Below are positions 11,338 to 20,763 of a DNA stretch of 64,000 bases, in pieces. Positions within the stretch are counted from its first letter, which is position 1. Each line of letters opens with the position of its first letter. The position numbers and the translations under genes were made by a program. The notes under the pieces are model-generated. The model ran no database searches, had not been told where the DNA came from, and saw nothing but the letters and a program-made list of their open reading frames with translations. Origin of the DNA: Saccharothrix sp. NRRL B-16348 (GTDB lineage: Bacteria > Actinomycetota > Actinomycetes > Mycobacteriales > Pseudonocardiaceae); NCBI RefSeq assembly GCF_001280085.1, contig NZ_LGED01000211.1:124001-188000 (forward strand), in the 5' to 3' direction.

Positions 11338-11825
11338 CGGTGAGCGACGAGGACCGGGCGGCGGTCGAGGCGCAGCTGGGCCGCGCGCCGCGGGGGATGC
11401 GCGAGGTGGCCGCGCGCTGCCCCAGCGGGCACCCGGCGGTCGTGCAGACCAGTCCCCGGTTGGAGGACGGCACGCCGTTCCCGACCCTGTACTACCTGAC
11501 CTGCTCGCGGTTGAACTCCTACGTCAGCAGGCTCGAAGGGGCCGGGCTGATGAAGGAGATGACCGACCGGTTGGCCACGGATGAACAGTTGGCCGAACGC
11601 TACCTCCGGGCGCACGAGATGTACTTGGCTGAGCGGGACGCGATCGAACCGCTCGGCACGACCGTCACCGCCGGTGGCATGCCGACCCGCGTCAAGTGCC
11701 TGCACGTCCACGTGGCGCACTCGCTGGCCGTCGGCCGGGGCGTGAACCCGTTCGGCGACGAGGCGCTTGACCTGCTCGCGCAGTGGTGGCCGAGCGGCGA
11801 GTGCGCGTCAACGGTGAAAAACTGA
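11334..11825 (+). CDS. DUF501 family protein
   Basis: A 163-residue protein of the DUF501 family (Rv1025 type), whose function is unknown. It starts with an acidic helix, then has a conserved cysteine-containing core: ARCPSGHPAVVQTSP, PFPTLYYLTCSRLN and TRVKCLHVHVAHSLAVG. The spaced Cys/His residues suggest a metal site, but that is inference. The ATG at 11334 overlaps the ftsB-like stop (ATGA), which identifies the true start; the frame extends 12 codons upstream without similarity. It lies in the eno-ftsB-DUF501-ppx group found across Actinobacteria; here ppx is 4.3 kb further on. Confidence 0.92.
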   Translation: MTVSDEDRAAVEAQLGRAPRGMREVAARCPSGHPAVVQTSPRLEDGTPFPTLYYLTCSRLNSYVSRLEGAGLMKEMTDRLATDEQLAERYLRAHEMYLAERDAIEPLGTTVTAGGMPTRVKCLHVHVAHSLAVGRGVNPFGDEALDLLAQWWPSGECASTVKN

Positions 11826-11931
11826 CCGTCCGGGCAGTTCTTCGGGCACAAAGCTCAGGCGTGCCCGTGACACCGCCGTTCGGATCAGGCAGGCTGGTCG
11901 GCAGGCCGGGTGACGAGTCGATGGGGAGTTC

Positions 11932-13323
11932 GTGGCTGTGCCGAAGTCGAAGCGTCGGGGGCGGAAGCGGACCAAGGTCCATCCGGGCACGATGACGCCT
12001 CGGCAATGGGGCTTCGCCGCCACGGCGACCGCCGCGATGCTCGTGCCGGCGCTGCTGCACACGGCCGCGCCGATGGACTGGTTCAGCCTCGCCGACCGCT
12101 CCGACGTCGAAGTCGTGCCGCCCGGTCCGGGCGACGTGCTGGGCACGCTCGCGCTGGACGCCCAGGGCAAGCTGGGCGCCACCGGACGGCTGCCCGAGAC
12201 CGACGAGCTGAGCGCGGCGCTGCTGGCCGACGCCGACGACCCGTCCGAGTTCGAGGACGACCTGCCCCCGTTGGAGGGCGGTTTCCTGCGCGAGGGCCAG
12301 CACGGCATCCCCGGCGTCATGCTCGACGCGTACATGCGCGCGGCGGACCGGCTGGGGCGCACCACGCCCGGCTGCCACCTGGACTGGCCGCTGCTGGCCA
12401 GCATCGGCCGCATCGAGTCCGGGCACGCGCGCGGCGGCCGGGTCACCGAGAGCGGCACCACGGTCGAGAAGATCGTGGGCCCGGTGCTCGACGGCTCGCC
12501 CGGCGTGGCGGCGATCCGCGACACCGACGGCGGCCGGTTCGACGGCGACCGCACCTGGGACCGGGCCGTGGGCCCGATGCAGTTCATCCCGTCCACGTGG
12601 GCCGGTTACGCGGCCGACGGCAACGAGGACGGCGATCGGAACCCGAACAACATCTACGACGCGACCATCGGCGCGGGCAACTACCTGTGCGCGAACAACG
12701 CGGACGTGAGCGACCCGGTGCAGCGCGCGCGATCGGTGTTCCGCTACAACCAGTCCAACGAGTACGTGGCCACGGTGCTGTACTGGGCGGACGTGTACGC
12801 CAGCGGCGTGCCGGTGCTGCCGGACATCATCGGCTCCGACGACGACTTCGGGCCCCAGCCGGGCAACGGGAACACCCCGTCGGACAACAACAACGCCTCG
12901 CCGCCCGGCAGCACGACGCCGCCGTCCTCCGGCACGCCGAACCCGACGACGACGTCGACCACCACGACGACCCGGCCCGGCGTGACGATCACGTTCACCC
13001 CGACCGTGCCGACGACTTCGACGACGCCGACGACGACCACGCCGACGTGCCCCACGCCGCCGACGGAGACGACGACCAGCACGCCCACGACGACGCCCAC
13101 CACGACGCCGTCGATCCCGCCCGGCTGCCCCACGCCGACCACCACGACGACGTCCACGACGACCGAGGAGCCCGCGACGACGTCCGTCGCGACGACCTCG
13201 GCCGACACGGCGCCCGGTGGCACGTCCGGCAGCACGTCGCAGGGCACGTCGGGCAGCTCTTCCTCAACCGGTTCAGGTTCGTCGTCGTCGCTGTCGACCA
13301 CGTCGTCCATGAAGGCCACCTGA
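11932..13323 (+). CDS. Secreted or anchored lytic transglycosylase with Thr/Ser-rich tail
   Basis: A second peptidoglycan lytic transglycosylase, 463 residues, paralogous to the one at 6957. A basic N-terminus (KSKRRGRKRTK) precedes a hydrophobic segment (about 28-45). The catalytic domain spans about 120-285, with candidate catalytic Glu162 in SIGRIESGHA and the motif GPMQFIPSTW. From about residue 300 to the end the protein is a 160-residue tail of Thr, Ser and Pro that looks like a wall-spanning or O-mannosylated linker with no sorting signal. The GTG at 11932 follows ATGGGGAG. The low-complexity tail is unusual for this family and may position the enzyme in the wall. Confidence 0.88.
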   Translation: MAVPKSKRRGRKRTKVHPGTMTPRQWGFAATATAAMLVPALLHTAAPMDWFSLADRSDVEVVPPGPGDVLGTLALDAQGKLGATGRLPETDELSAALLADADDPSEFEDDLPPLEGGFLREGQHGIPGVMLDAYMRAADRLGRTTPGCHLDWPLLASIGRIESGHARGGRVTESGTTVEKIVGPVLDGSPGVAAIRDTDGGRFDGDRTWDRAVGPMQFIPSTWAGYAADGNEDGDRNPNNIYDATIGAGNYLCANNADVSDPVQRARSVFRYNQSNEYVATVLYWADVYASGVPVLPDIIGSDDDFGPQPGNGNTPSDNNNASPPGSTTPPSSGTPNPTTTSTTTTTRPGVTITFTPTVPTTSTTPTTTTPTCPTPPTETTTSTPTTTPTTTPSIPPGCPTPTTTTTSTTTEEPATTSVATTSADTAPGGTSGSTSQGTSGSSSSTGSGSSSSLSTTSSMKAT

Positions 13324-13692
13324 GCCGAACGGCCCTGAATCGCCCGACGGCGTTCCGGCAGTTCGCTTAACGGATTAAGACGACTGTTTTCGCAACATTG
13401 CGCTAATCGTTGACAGCGGTGCGGAGTCGGTCGAACACTACGCGCACCGGCGGATTCCCGCCGCCGGTCCGGTCACCCGCCGCGATTCGGTGATCCGGTC
13501 GTCGGGCCGAACGACGACCGACCGAGCCCGCCCGCGGCGCACGGCACCGGTGCGCGGAGGCCGCCATCCCCGCCACCGGAAGCACGCAAGGCTCGCCGAG
13601 TGCTGTCCTCGGGCAGTTCGATGCCGCCTCACCCGCGATGCCCTGACCCGCCGCCGCATTACCGGCCACACCTGACGGAGGGCACAACAACC
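13324..13692 (+). promoter_or_regulatory. Intergenic region with candidate promoter for CBM2 gene
   Basis: About 370 gene-free bases. TTGACA at 13410-13415 is followed 18 bases later by AACACT, a possible sigma-70-type promoter that would give an mRNA leader of about 250 bases. A ribosome binding site ACGGAGGG lies at 13675-13682. No hairpin strong enough to call a terminator was seen after the transglycosylase gene. Confidence 0.4.
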
Positions 13693-15444
13693 ATGCGCAG
13701 GAACAGGTTCCGATTCTTATCAGCCGTGGCCGTCGCCGCGGTCGGCGTGGGCAGCACGGTGTTCGTGGCACAGGCCGCCGCCACGGGCTGCGGTGTCACC
13801 TATTCCGTCCCGTCGCAGTGGAACAACGGCTTCACCGCGAACGTAGCCGTGACGAACCTCGGCGACCCGATCAGCTCCTGGACGCTGACCTGGAGCTTCG
13901 CCTCCGGCCAGCAGGTCACCCAGGCGTGGAACGCCACCGCGACGCAGAGCGGCGCCCAGGTGACCGCGCGCGGCGTCAGCCACAACGCCAACCTGGCGAC
14001 CGGCGCCACCGCGACGTTCGGCTTCAACGGCTCGTGGAGCGGCAGCAACCCGGCGCCGACCTCGTTCACCCTCAACGGCACCGCGTGCACCGGCGCGCCG
14101 GTGACCACCACGACGTCCTCGCCGACGTCGACCACGTCGTCCTCCAGCACGTCGCCCACGTCGCCCACGTCTGTGCCGCCGACCGACAACCCGGCGTGGG
14201 GTAGGTCCCTGCCGCCGGCGGACGCGCAGACGAGCATGGCTTACGACATCGTCGTGTCGGAGAGCGGCAGCGGCTACACACCGAAGGCCGGTGAGTGCTC
14301 GCGCGAAATCCACGCCCGGTACTGGACTTACGGTCCGGACGGCAAGGTCTACCCGACGTGGCACCCGCCGCGCGACGCGAGCGGCTGCGCGTTCGGCCAC
14401 GAGCACGGTGACGACCCGCGCACCTCGGACCTGTTCGCCGACGCGAAGTGGCCGTACTTCGGCTACACCAGCGAGGTGATGATGGCGTCGAACCCCGGCG
14501 GCGCGCACCGGCACGAGGACCACGTCGGCCACAAGGTCCTCGCGGTCAACAACTCGAACGTCATCCAGGGCGACAACGGGACGAGCTTCTTCCCGCCGCA
14601 GGGCACCACCATCGCCACGTGCGACATCCTGTTGAAGTTCCACCAGGGCACGCACTCGCCGGACGCGTTCACCAACAACGTGCACGAGCTGATCTACAAC
14701 AACAAGTGCACGCACCGGGACAACAACCAGGTGACCGAGGCCAAGTTCACCGCGCTGATCCCGAACGGCCGTCCGGGCGGCTTCGGCGCGACCGACTGCC
14801 CCGGCCCGTTCAACAACAAGTTCACCAACGTCGGTCCGGCCATCCCGGCGGACTCGCCGTCCGACACCCGCTCGCTCGGCCGGCTCATCACCGATGCCGC
14901 TTGCGTCCAGGCGATCCGGGAGGGCAAGACGCACTTCGAGGTCATCACCGGAACCGAGGTGCCGTTCGACACGAACGACCTGCACGAGTTCTGGTTCTCG
15001 GACGTCACGATCAGCACTTCGCAGCTGTCGTTCACCATCCAGCCGCTGTTCTACGTGCTGAACCCGGCGCGCTACTACGACGCGTCGAAGCCGAACAAGC
15101 TGGCCCGCCAGGTCGACCTCTGCTACGAGGGCATTCGCGGCGACTACTGCAACACGGTCCGTCGGATCACCGAGCAGACCGGCCAACGGGTGGCGTGGGA
15201 CGACCCGCGCTCGCCGTTCAAGGGCACGCTGCGGGAGTTCCGGGCGGGCGGCTTCAAGCTGCGCAACTCCGGTCCGACCTCGGTTTACACGGATGTGTAC
15301 GGCCGCAACGCGTCCACCAGTCCGTTCAACGGCTCGATCAAGCAGTACTTCTCCGGCAACCACGCTGAGCAGAACATGTTCGTGCGTGGGGCGACCAGGG
15401 ACTACGCGGCGAACTCCGCCGATCAGATCCACGCGCCCAACTGA
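13693..15444 (+). CDS. Secreted CBM2 protein with uncharacterised His-rich C-terminal domain
   Basis: A 583-residue exported protein. A signal peptide (about 1-30, cleaved after VAQAAA) leads into a family 2 carbohydrate-binding module (about 32-132) with the usual CGVTYSV and WNNGFTANV features, which binds cellulose or chitin. A Thr/Ser linker (about 135-165) follows. The C-terminal 400 residues I do not recognise as a named family. They contain His-rich motifs ([31 protein letters not shown]) that could bind metal, and at least eight cysteines suited to disulfides. It may act on plant or fungal polysaccharide. The ATG at 13693 with ACGGAGGG upstream is the clear start. Confidence 0.82.
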   Translation: MRRNRFRFLSAVAVAAVGVGSTVFVAQAAATGCGVTYSVPSQWNNGFTANVAVTNLGDPISSWTLTWSFASGQQVTQAWNATATQSGAQVTARGVSHNANLATGATATFGFNGSWSGSNPAPTSFTLNGTACTGAPVTTTTSSPTSTTSSSSTSPTSPTSVPPTDNPAWGRSLPPADAQTSMAYDIVVSESGSGYTPKAGECSREIHARYWTYGPDGKVYPTWHPPRDASGCAFGHEHGDDPRTSDLFADAKWPYFGYTSEVMMASNPGGAHRHEDHVGHKVLAVNNSNVIQGDNGTSFFPPQGTTIATCDILLKFHQGTHSPDAFTNNVHELIYNNKCTHRDNNQVTEAKFTALIPNGRPGGFGATDCPGPFNNKFTNVGPAIPADSPSDTRSLGRLITDAACVQAIREGKTHFEVITGTEVPFDTNDLHEFWFSDVTISTSQLSFTIQPLFYVLNPARYYDASKPNKLARQVDLCYEGIRGDYCNTVRRITEQTGQRVAWDDPRSPFKGTLREFRAGGFKLRNSGPTSVYTDVYGRNASTSPFNGSIKQYFSGNHAEQNMFVRGATRDYAANSADQIHAPN

Positions 15445-15595
15445 TCGAGGGGGCCGGGCGGGTGCTTGCGGGCGCTCGCCCGGTCCAGATCAAAAGCTTT
15501 AAAAGCGTTAAAAGCATGTCCTCGCCGGACGGGCAGATCAGCAGGATGACCCCCGACTGCCCTGGTTCTGTGGCGGGTCCGTCGTTGGTGCGGGT

Positions 15596-15707
15596 TTCGT
15601 GTCATCCCACCGACCTCCCTCCGGGCTACCACACGTATCAAGGGGGCAGCCATCAGCCCCCTTGACACGCGCGGTAGGGCAAAGCCAGGTCGGCGGGATG
15701 ACACGAA
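15596..15707. repeat. Left internal hairpin of nested repeat
   Basis: Ends are a perfect 13-bp inverted pair (TTCGTGTCATCCC / GGGATGACACGAA). Pairing continues inward through CCGACCT/AGGTCGG and ends in a strong distal stem AAGGGGGC...GCCCCCTT around a short loop near 15650. It resembles its counterpart at 15828 in inverted orientation. Confidence 0.8.
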
Positions 15708-15827
15708 GCCCTCCCTCTGGTGGGGAAGGGCATCGGCGGCCGCACCGCGCGTGTCGGGCCCGGCACCGCGCCCGACGCGCGACCCCCGAACCACTCCACT
15801 GACGGGTCTTTCCTCAGAGCGAGGGTT

Positions 15828-15971
15828 CCGTGTCATCCCGCCGACCTGGCGCAGCCCTACCGCGCGTGTCAAGGGGGGCGCCTGTTCACCGATGCCTGTC
15901 GGCGTTGACTGTGGGCTGCGCCCCCCTTGATACGTGTGGTAGCCCTTGTGGAGGTCGGTGGGATGGCACGG
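15828..15971. repeat. Right internal hairpin of nested repeat
   Basis: The mirror-image partner of the 15596 hairpin. Outer stem CCGTGTCATCCC pairs with GGGATGGCACGG with one G-T pair. CCGACCT pairs with AGGTCGG, and AAGGGGGGCGC pairs with GCGCCCCCCTT around a loop of about 35 bases that is longer than in the left copy. Confidence 0.8.
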
Positions 15972-16133
15972 AGCCCGGACCAACGACGAGACCGGCACAG
16001 AACCAGGCAGTGGGGGTCATCCTGCTGATCTGCCCGTCCGGCGAGGACATGCTTTTAAGCTTTTAATCTTTTGTGGTTACGCTGCTGAGCAGCACCACTC
16101 ACCAGCACACACCACCAGGAAGGGATCTCGGGT

Positions 16134-17084
16134 ATGGCACGCGTGGCCGCGATCGACTGCGGGACCAACTCGATCCGCCTCCTGGTCGCCGATGTGACCA
16201 CATCGGACACTGGCGAACGGTGGTTGCGGGACGTGCACCGGGAGATGCGGGTCGTCCGGCTCGGCCAAGGCGTCGACGCGACCGGCGAGCTGCACCCCGA
16301 CGCCATCGCGCGCACCCGTGCCGCGCTGATCGACTACACGAACACCCTGCGCCGCAAGGGAACCGAGCGCGTGCGCATGGTCGCGACGTCCGCCACCCGT
16401 GACGCCGCCAACAAAGCGGCCTTCTTCGACATGACCCGAGAGGTGCTCGGCGTGGAGGCCGAGGTCATCACCGGGGACGAGGAGGCCCGCCTCTCGTTCA
16501 CCGGCGCGGTGTCCGACCTGGACGCGGACGAAGGCCCCTTCCTCGTCTCCGACATCGGCGGAGGGTCGACCGAACTGGTCCTCGGCACGTGGGACGGCGT
16601 GCGCGGCGACGTCGAGGCCGCCCGGTCGGTCGACATCGGCTGCGTCCGCCTCACCGAGCGCTGCCTGCGCGCCGACCCGCCGACCGAGGCGCAGGTCGAG
16701 GAAGCGGTCCGGGTGACGCGGGACGTCCTGGCCGAGGCGTTCGCCGCCGTGCCGACGGCCAAGGCCAAGACCTGGATCGGTGTGGCCGGCACCGTCACGA
16801 CCCTCGTCGCGCTGGCCAAGGAGCTGCCGCGCTACGACCCGCAGGAGATCCACCTGGCCCGCCTCGGCCTCGACCGGATCCGCGAGATCACGGCCAAGCT
16901 GCTCACGATGGGTCACGACGAGCGCGCCGCCCTCGGCCCGATGCACCCCGGCCGGGTGGACGTGATCTGCGGCGGCGCGCTGGTCGTCCGCACGCTCGCC
17001 GACCACCTGGAGTCGCAGGGCGTGACCGAACTCGTCGCCAGCGAGCACGACATCCTCGACGGCATCGCGTTCGCCCTGGCCTGA
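16134..17084 (+). CDS. ppx: Exopolyphosphatase / Ppx-GppA family protein
   Basis: A 316-residue Ppx/GppA phosphatase, which releases phosphate from polyphosphate or hydrolyses pppGpp to ppGpp. The ASKHA ATP-grip motifs are clear: AAIDCGTNSIRLLVAD at the N-terminus and SDIGGGSTELVLG near 140-152. TGDEEARLSF, with the catalytic glutamate region, is also present. It is the single-domain actinobacterial form (Rv1026 type), lacking the C-terminal HD-like domain of E. coli Ppx, and in mycobacteria directly follows DUF501. Here a transglycosylase, the CBM2 gene and the nested repeat separate them. The ATG at 16134 has AGGAAGGG upstream. Confidence 0.92.
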   Translation: MARVAAIDCGTNSIRLLVADVTTSDTGERWLRDVHREMRVVRLGQGVDATGELHPDAIARTRAALIDYTNTLRRKGTERVRMVATSATRDAANKAAFFDMTREVLGVEAEVITGDEEARLSFTGAVSDLDADEGPFLVSDIGGGSTELVLGTWDGVRGDVEAARSVDIGCVRLTERCLRADPPTEAQVEEAVRVTRDVLAEAFAAVPTAKAKTWIGVAGTVTTLVALAKELPRYDPQEIHLARLGLDRIREITAKLLTMGHDERAALGPMHPGRVDVICGGALVVRTLADHLESQGVTELVASEHDILDGIAFALA

Positions 17085-17144
17085 AACGCACCCCGCGACA
17101 CCTGAACGGGCAGTCAGCACGCCTGTCCGTCAACTGGGATTGAT

Positions 17145-17188
17145 CGTGACCAGGTCGTGACGCCCTCACCCGTGTGGCCCTGGTCACG
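17145..17188 (+). promoter_or_regulatory. Inverted repeat upstream of peptide ABC operon
   Basis: A perfect 10-bp inverted repeat, CGTGACCAGG at 17145 and CCTGGTCACG at 17179, with a 24-bp spacer. It lies in the 179-base gap between ppx and the substrate-binding protein gene. It may be an operator or a leader stem for the ABC operon, or a weak terminator for ppx. No matching regulator was identified. Confidence 0.4.
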
Positions 17189-17263
17189 CGGGCCCTAGGT
17201 TCACTCTCACGCTGTGAAAGCGGTCGACTCTGCTCGGTTACCCCCGATCAGGTGGGAGGACCC

Positions 17264-18898
17264 ATGTCACGTGCACGATTAACCCCCTCAACAGCGATCG
17301 CCGCCGTATCGGTCGCCTTGGTGGCCACGGCCTGCGGTTCCGCGGAGACCCCGGTCGGTTCGAACACCGAAGCCGGCATCACGATCTTCAACACCGAGCC
17401 GGAGAACCCGCTCGTCCCGGGCAACACCACCGAGACCGGCGGCAGCCGCGTCCTCGACCCGCTGTTCACCGGCCTCGTCGAGTACCGCGCGCAGGACGCG
17501 CAGCCGGTCAACGCGATGGCCGAGTCGATCGACACCACCGACTCGAAGGTCTTCACCGTCAAGCTCAAGCAGGGCTGGCTGTTCCACGACGGCAGCCCGG
17601 TCACCGCCAAGAGCTTCGTGGACGCCTGGAACTGGACCGCCTACGGGCCCAACGCCACCCAGGGCGCCAGCTTCTTCTCCCAGATCGAGGGCTTCGACGC
17701 CGTCCACCCGGCCGACCCCGACGGCGCGGACGGCCCGCAGGAGCCCGCCGCGCCGACGTCCGAGACGATGTCCGGCCTCGACGTCGTGGACGAGCACACG
17801 TTCACCATCACGCTGTCCGAGCCGTTCGCCGTGTTCCCGGTGACCATCGGCTACGAGGTGTTCGCGCCGCTGCCCGAGGCGTTCTTCAAGGACCGCGAGG
17901 CCTTCGAGGCCAACCCGATCGGCAACGGCCCGTTCAAGTACGTCTCGCGCGCGGTCGGCACCGACATCAAGCTGACCCGCTACGACGACTACAAGGGCGA
18001 CGACAAGCCGAAGTTCAAGGACCTGACGCTGAAGGTCTACCAGAGCCGCGAGTCGGCCTACGCGGACCTCGTGTCGAACAACCTGGACTTCATGGAGGAG
18101 CTGCCGCCGAACGCGTTGGCGGGCAAGCAGTACGAGACCGACCTCGGCGAACGGGTGGTGCAGCGGGAGACGCTGAACAACCAGACCATCGCGTTCCCGT
18201 TCTACGTCAAGCCCTACGACAACGCGGACCTGCGCCGCGCCATCTCCATGGCGATCAACCGCGAGGAGATCACCGAGCGGATCTTCGAGGGCACCCGCAA
18301 GCCCGCGGACGGCTGGGTGCACCCGCTGATGAAGGGCTACCGGCCCGGCCAGTGCGGCGAGTACTGCACGTTCAACCCGGCCAAGGCCAAGGAAGCGCTC
18401 GCCAAATCCGGCCACACCGGGGAGATCGTGCTGCTGTCCAACACCGACGGCGGCCACCAGGAGTGGGCCGAGGCGGTGGTCAACAGCATCAAGAACACCC
18501 TCGGCGTCGAAGCGCGGTTCGTGCCGTCGACGAGCTTCGGCGAGTTCCGGCAGAACGTGAACGCGCACAAGATGACCGGCATGTACCGGGCGGGCTGGAT
18601 CGCCGACTACCCGTCGATCGAGAACTGGCTCACGCCGCTGTTCCGCACGGGCGCGTCGTCCAACGACGGGCTGTACTCCAACCCGGCGTTCGACGCGAAG
18701 CTCGCCGAGGCGGACCGGGCGTCCAGCGAGGAAGCGGCGATCGAGCTGTACCTCGAAGCCGAGAAGATGCTGGCCAACGACCTGCCGTCCATCCCGCTGT
18801 GGACGCAGAACACCATCGCGGGCCGGTCCGACCGGCTCAAGGTGGCCAACCTCGACCCGTTCCGCACGCTCGACCTCTACTCGGTGGAAGTGGCCTGA
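17264..18898 (+). CDS. ABC transporter substrate-binding lipoprotein (oligopeptide type)
   Basis: A 544-residue family 5 solute-binding protein, the extracellular receptor of the importer encoded next to it. The signal peptide ends in LVATAC with lipidated Cys24. The fold matches DppA/OppA: FNTEPENPLVPGNT at the start, VKLKQGWLFHDGSPVTAKSF as the family signature, and NREEITERIFEG in the second lobe. The ligand is most likely a peptide; other cargo cannot be excluded. The ATG at 17264 follows GGGAGGA. It is the first gene of an operon of five running to 22726, and the only one with a sizeable leader. Confidence 0.93.
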   Translation: MSRARLTPSTAIAAVSVALVATACGSAETPVGSNTEAGITIFNTEPENPLVPGNTTETGGSRVLDPLFTGLVEYRAQDAQPVNAMAESIDTTDSKVFTVKLKQGWLFHDGSPVTAKSFVDAWNWTAYGPNATQGASFFSQIEGFDAVHPADPDGADGPQEPAAPTSETMSGLDVVDEHTFTITLSEPFAVFPVTIGYEVFAPLPEAFFKDREAFEANPIGNGPFKYVSRAVGTDIKLTRYDDYKGDDKPKFKDLTLKVYQSRESAYADLVSNNLDFMEELPPNALAGKQYETDLGERVVQRETLNNQTIAFPFYVKPYDNADLRRAISMAINREEITERIFEGTRKPADGWVHPLMKGYRPGQCGEYCTFNPAKAKEALAKSGHTGEIVLLSNTDGGHQEWAEAVVNSIKNTLGVEARFVPSTSFGEFRQNVNAHKMTGMYRAGWIADYPSIENWLTPLFRTGASSNDGLYSNPAFDAKLAEADRASSEEAAIELYLEAEKMLANDLPSIPLWTQNTIAGRSDRLKVANLDPFRTLDLYSVEVA

Positions 18899-18932
18899 AC
18901 ACACCCGCCATCCAGTCGAGGGGAGTGCGGAA

Positions 18933-19856
18933 TTGGGTCGGTACGTGCTGCGCAGGCTGCTCCAGATGGTGCCGGTGTTCGTCGGCACCACGTTCCTGAT
19001 CTACGCGCTGGTGTGGGCGGTGCCGGGCGACCCGTTCGAGGGCAAGTGCGGCGAGCGGGACTGCCCGGCCTCGTACGTGTCGATGATGCGGGAGCGGTTC
19101 AACCTGGACGACCCGCTGCTGCTCCAGTACTGGAAGTACCTGGTCAACCTGGTCCAGGGCGACTTCGGCGTCACGTCGTCCGGCGTGCAGGTGATCGACC
19201 GGATCGCGGCGACGTTCCCGGTGACGCTGCGGCTGGCCCTGGTCGCGCTGCTGGTCGAGGCCGTCATCGGCATCACCGCCGGTGTCGTGTCGGGGCTGCG
19301 CGGCCAAGGGTTCCTGGACAGCCTGGTGCTGGTGTCGACGCTGTTCCTGATCTCCATCCCGGTGTTCGTCACCGGGTACGTCGTGCAGCTGGTGTTCGGG
19401 CTGCAGCTCGGCTGGATCGCGCCCACGGTCACCACGCCGACGTTCGGGAACCTGATCGTCCCCGGCTTCGTGCTGGCCAGCCTCTCCATGGCCTACGTCG
19501 CCCGGCTGTCCCGCGCGAGCATCGCCGAGAACCGGCGCGCGGACTACGTGCGCACGGCGTTGGCGAAGGGGTTGCCGACGCGCCGGATCGTCGGCGTGCA
19601 CCTGCTGCGGAACTCGCTGATCCCGGTGATCACGTTCCTCGGCACGGACCTCGGCGCGTTCCTGGGCGGCGCGATCGTCACCGAGGGGATCTTCAACGTG
19701 CCCGGCGTCGGCGGCCTGGTGTTCCGGTCGATCCTGACCAAGGACGGCGCGATGGTGACCGGCGTGGTGACCGTGCTGGTCCTGGTGTACCTGCTGATGA
19801 CGTTGCTGGTGGACCTGCTGTACGCGGTCTTGGACCCGAGGATCCGCTATGACTGA
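18933..19856 (+). CDS. Oligopeptide ABC permease, OppB/DppB type
   Basis: A 307-residue membrane permease with about six transmembrane segments. The N-terminus MGRYVLRRLLQMVPVFVGTT and the first periplasmic loop are typical of OppB-type subunits. The EAA-loop that contacts the ATPases reads RADYVRTALAKGLPTRRIV, near residues 200-220. It probably pairs with the next permease to form the channel. Translation begins at a TTG (18933) with GAGGGGAG ahead, 34 bases after the binding-protein gene. The gene overlaps the following one by eight bases. Confidence 0.92.
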   Translation: MGRYVLRRLLQMVPVFVGTTFLIYALVWAVPGDPFEGKCGERDCPASYVSMMRERFNLDDPLLLQYWKYLVNLVQGDFGVTSSGVQVIDRIAATFPVTLRLALVALLVEAVIGITAGVVSGLRGQGFLDSLVLVSTLFLISIPVFVTGYVVQLVFGLQLGWIAPTVTTPTFGNLIVPGFVLASLSMAYVARLSRASIAENRRADYVRTALAKGLPTRRIVGVHLLRNSLIPVITFLGTDLGAFLGGAIVTEGIFNVPGVGGLVFRSILTKDGAMVTGVVTVLVLVYLLMTLLVDLLYAVLDPRIRYD

Positions 19857-20754
19857 CCAAGTCGCTTCCCTCGTCACCGCGCCCGAACGGCCGCGCGGCC
19901 TGTTCGGCGACGCCTGGCACGCGTTGCGGCGGCGCCCGCTGTTCTGGGTGTCCGTGTCGTTGATCCTGCTCGTGCTGCTGATGGCGGCGTTCCCCGGTCT
20001 GTTCGCGTCCGGCGACCCGAACGCGGCGGACCTGTCCCGGTCGCGCGGCGCGCCCTCGGCCGCCGCCTGGTTCGGGTACGACAACCAGGGCTACGACATC
20101 TACACCCGCGTCGTGCACGGCGCGCGGGCGTCGATCGTGGTTGGCCTGTTGGCCACGGCGGGCGTGGTGCTCGTCGGGGCCACGATCGGGATGCTGGCCG
20201 GGTTCTACGGCGGGTGGCTGGACGCCATCGTGTCGCGGATCGCGGACGTGTTCGTCGGCGTGCCGTTCGTGCTGGGCGCGATCGTCATCCTGACCACGTT
20301 GAACGCGGGCGGTGACGCGGGGCCGGTGCGGATCGTGGCGCAGGTGGTGCTGTCGATCTCGGTGCTGTCGTGGCCGGTGGCGATGCGGATCATGCGGTCC
20401 ACCGCGATCGCGGCCAAGCAGCAGGACTACGTGAAGGCGGCACGGGCGCTCGGCGCGTCGCCGGCGCGGATCATCGGCAAGCACCTGCTGCCCAACACCG
20501 TCGCGCCCGTGCTCGTCTACTCGACGATCGCGCTCGGCGCGTTCATCGGCGCCGAGGCGACCCTGTCCTACCTCGGGATCGGGCTGCGGCAGCCGGTCGT
20601 CTCGTGGGGCGTGATGATCAACAGCGCGAAGGACTACCTGCGCGTCGCGCCGCACGCGCTGCTGTTCCCGGCGGGTTTCCTGACCGCGACCGTGCTGGCG
20701 TTCGTGATGCTGGGCGACGCGGTGCGCGAAGCCCTCGACCCGAAGCTGCGGTAG
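19849..20754 (+). CDS. Oligopeptide ABC permease, OppC/DppC type
   Basis: The second permease subunit, 301 residues. An N-terminal OppC_N segment (RRRPLFWVSVSLILLVLLMAA) is followed by the conserved FGYDNQGYDIYTRVVHGARAS, the LGTD-like region of DppC proteins, and an EAA-loop (KQQDYVKAARALGASPARII). It has six predicted transmembrane segments. The start overlaps the upstream permease gene by eight bases and the stop lies nine bases before the ATPase gene, so the operon is tightly packed. Confidence 0.92.
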   Translation: MTDQVASLVTAPERPRGLFGDAWHALRRRPLFWVSVSLILLVLLMAAFPGLFASGDPNAADLSRSRGAPSAAAWFGYDNQGYDIYTRVVHGARASIVVGLLATAGVVLVGATIGMLAGFYGGWLDAIVSRIADVFVGVPFVLGAIVILTTLNAGGDAGPVRIVAQVVLSISVLSWPVAMRIMRSTAIAAKQQDYVKAARALGASPARIIGKHLLPNTVAPVLVYSTIALGAFIGAEATLSYLGIGLRQPVVSWGVMINSAKDYLRVAPHALLFPAGFLTATVLAFVMLGDAVREALDPKLR

Positions 20755-20763
20755 GAGGCGATC

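Larger units (their letters stand above)
15491..16073. repeat. 0.58-kb nested inverted repeat element
   Basis: A gene-free element made of two long inverted arms, about 15491-15707 and 15828-16073. The outer part includes a 47-bp perfect match: 15508-15554 on the plus strand equals 16012-16058 on the minus strand. Both tips carry AT-rich AAAAGC words repeated three times, conspicuous in this genome. Each arm itself contains a long hairpin (see the two entries below). The central spacer 15708-15827 includes another stem, CGCGTGTCGGGC with GCCCGACGCGCG, near 15746-15781. No open frame in it looks coding. It may be a non-autonomous mobile element, a large RNA structure or a replication/chromosome-organising repeat; the sequence alone cannot decide. 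Confidence 0.85.

Noticed and set aside
17085..17263. Additional small gene between ppx and the peptide transporter
   Set aside because: No start with a ribosome binding site and no coding-type composition; only an inverted repeat is supported.
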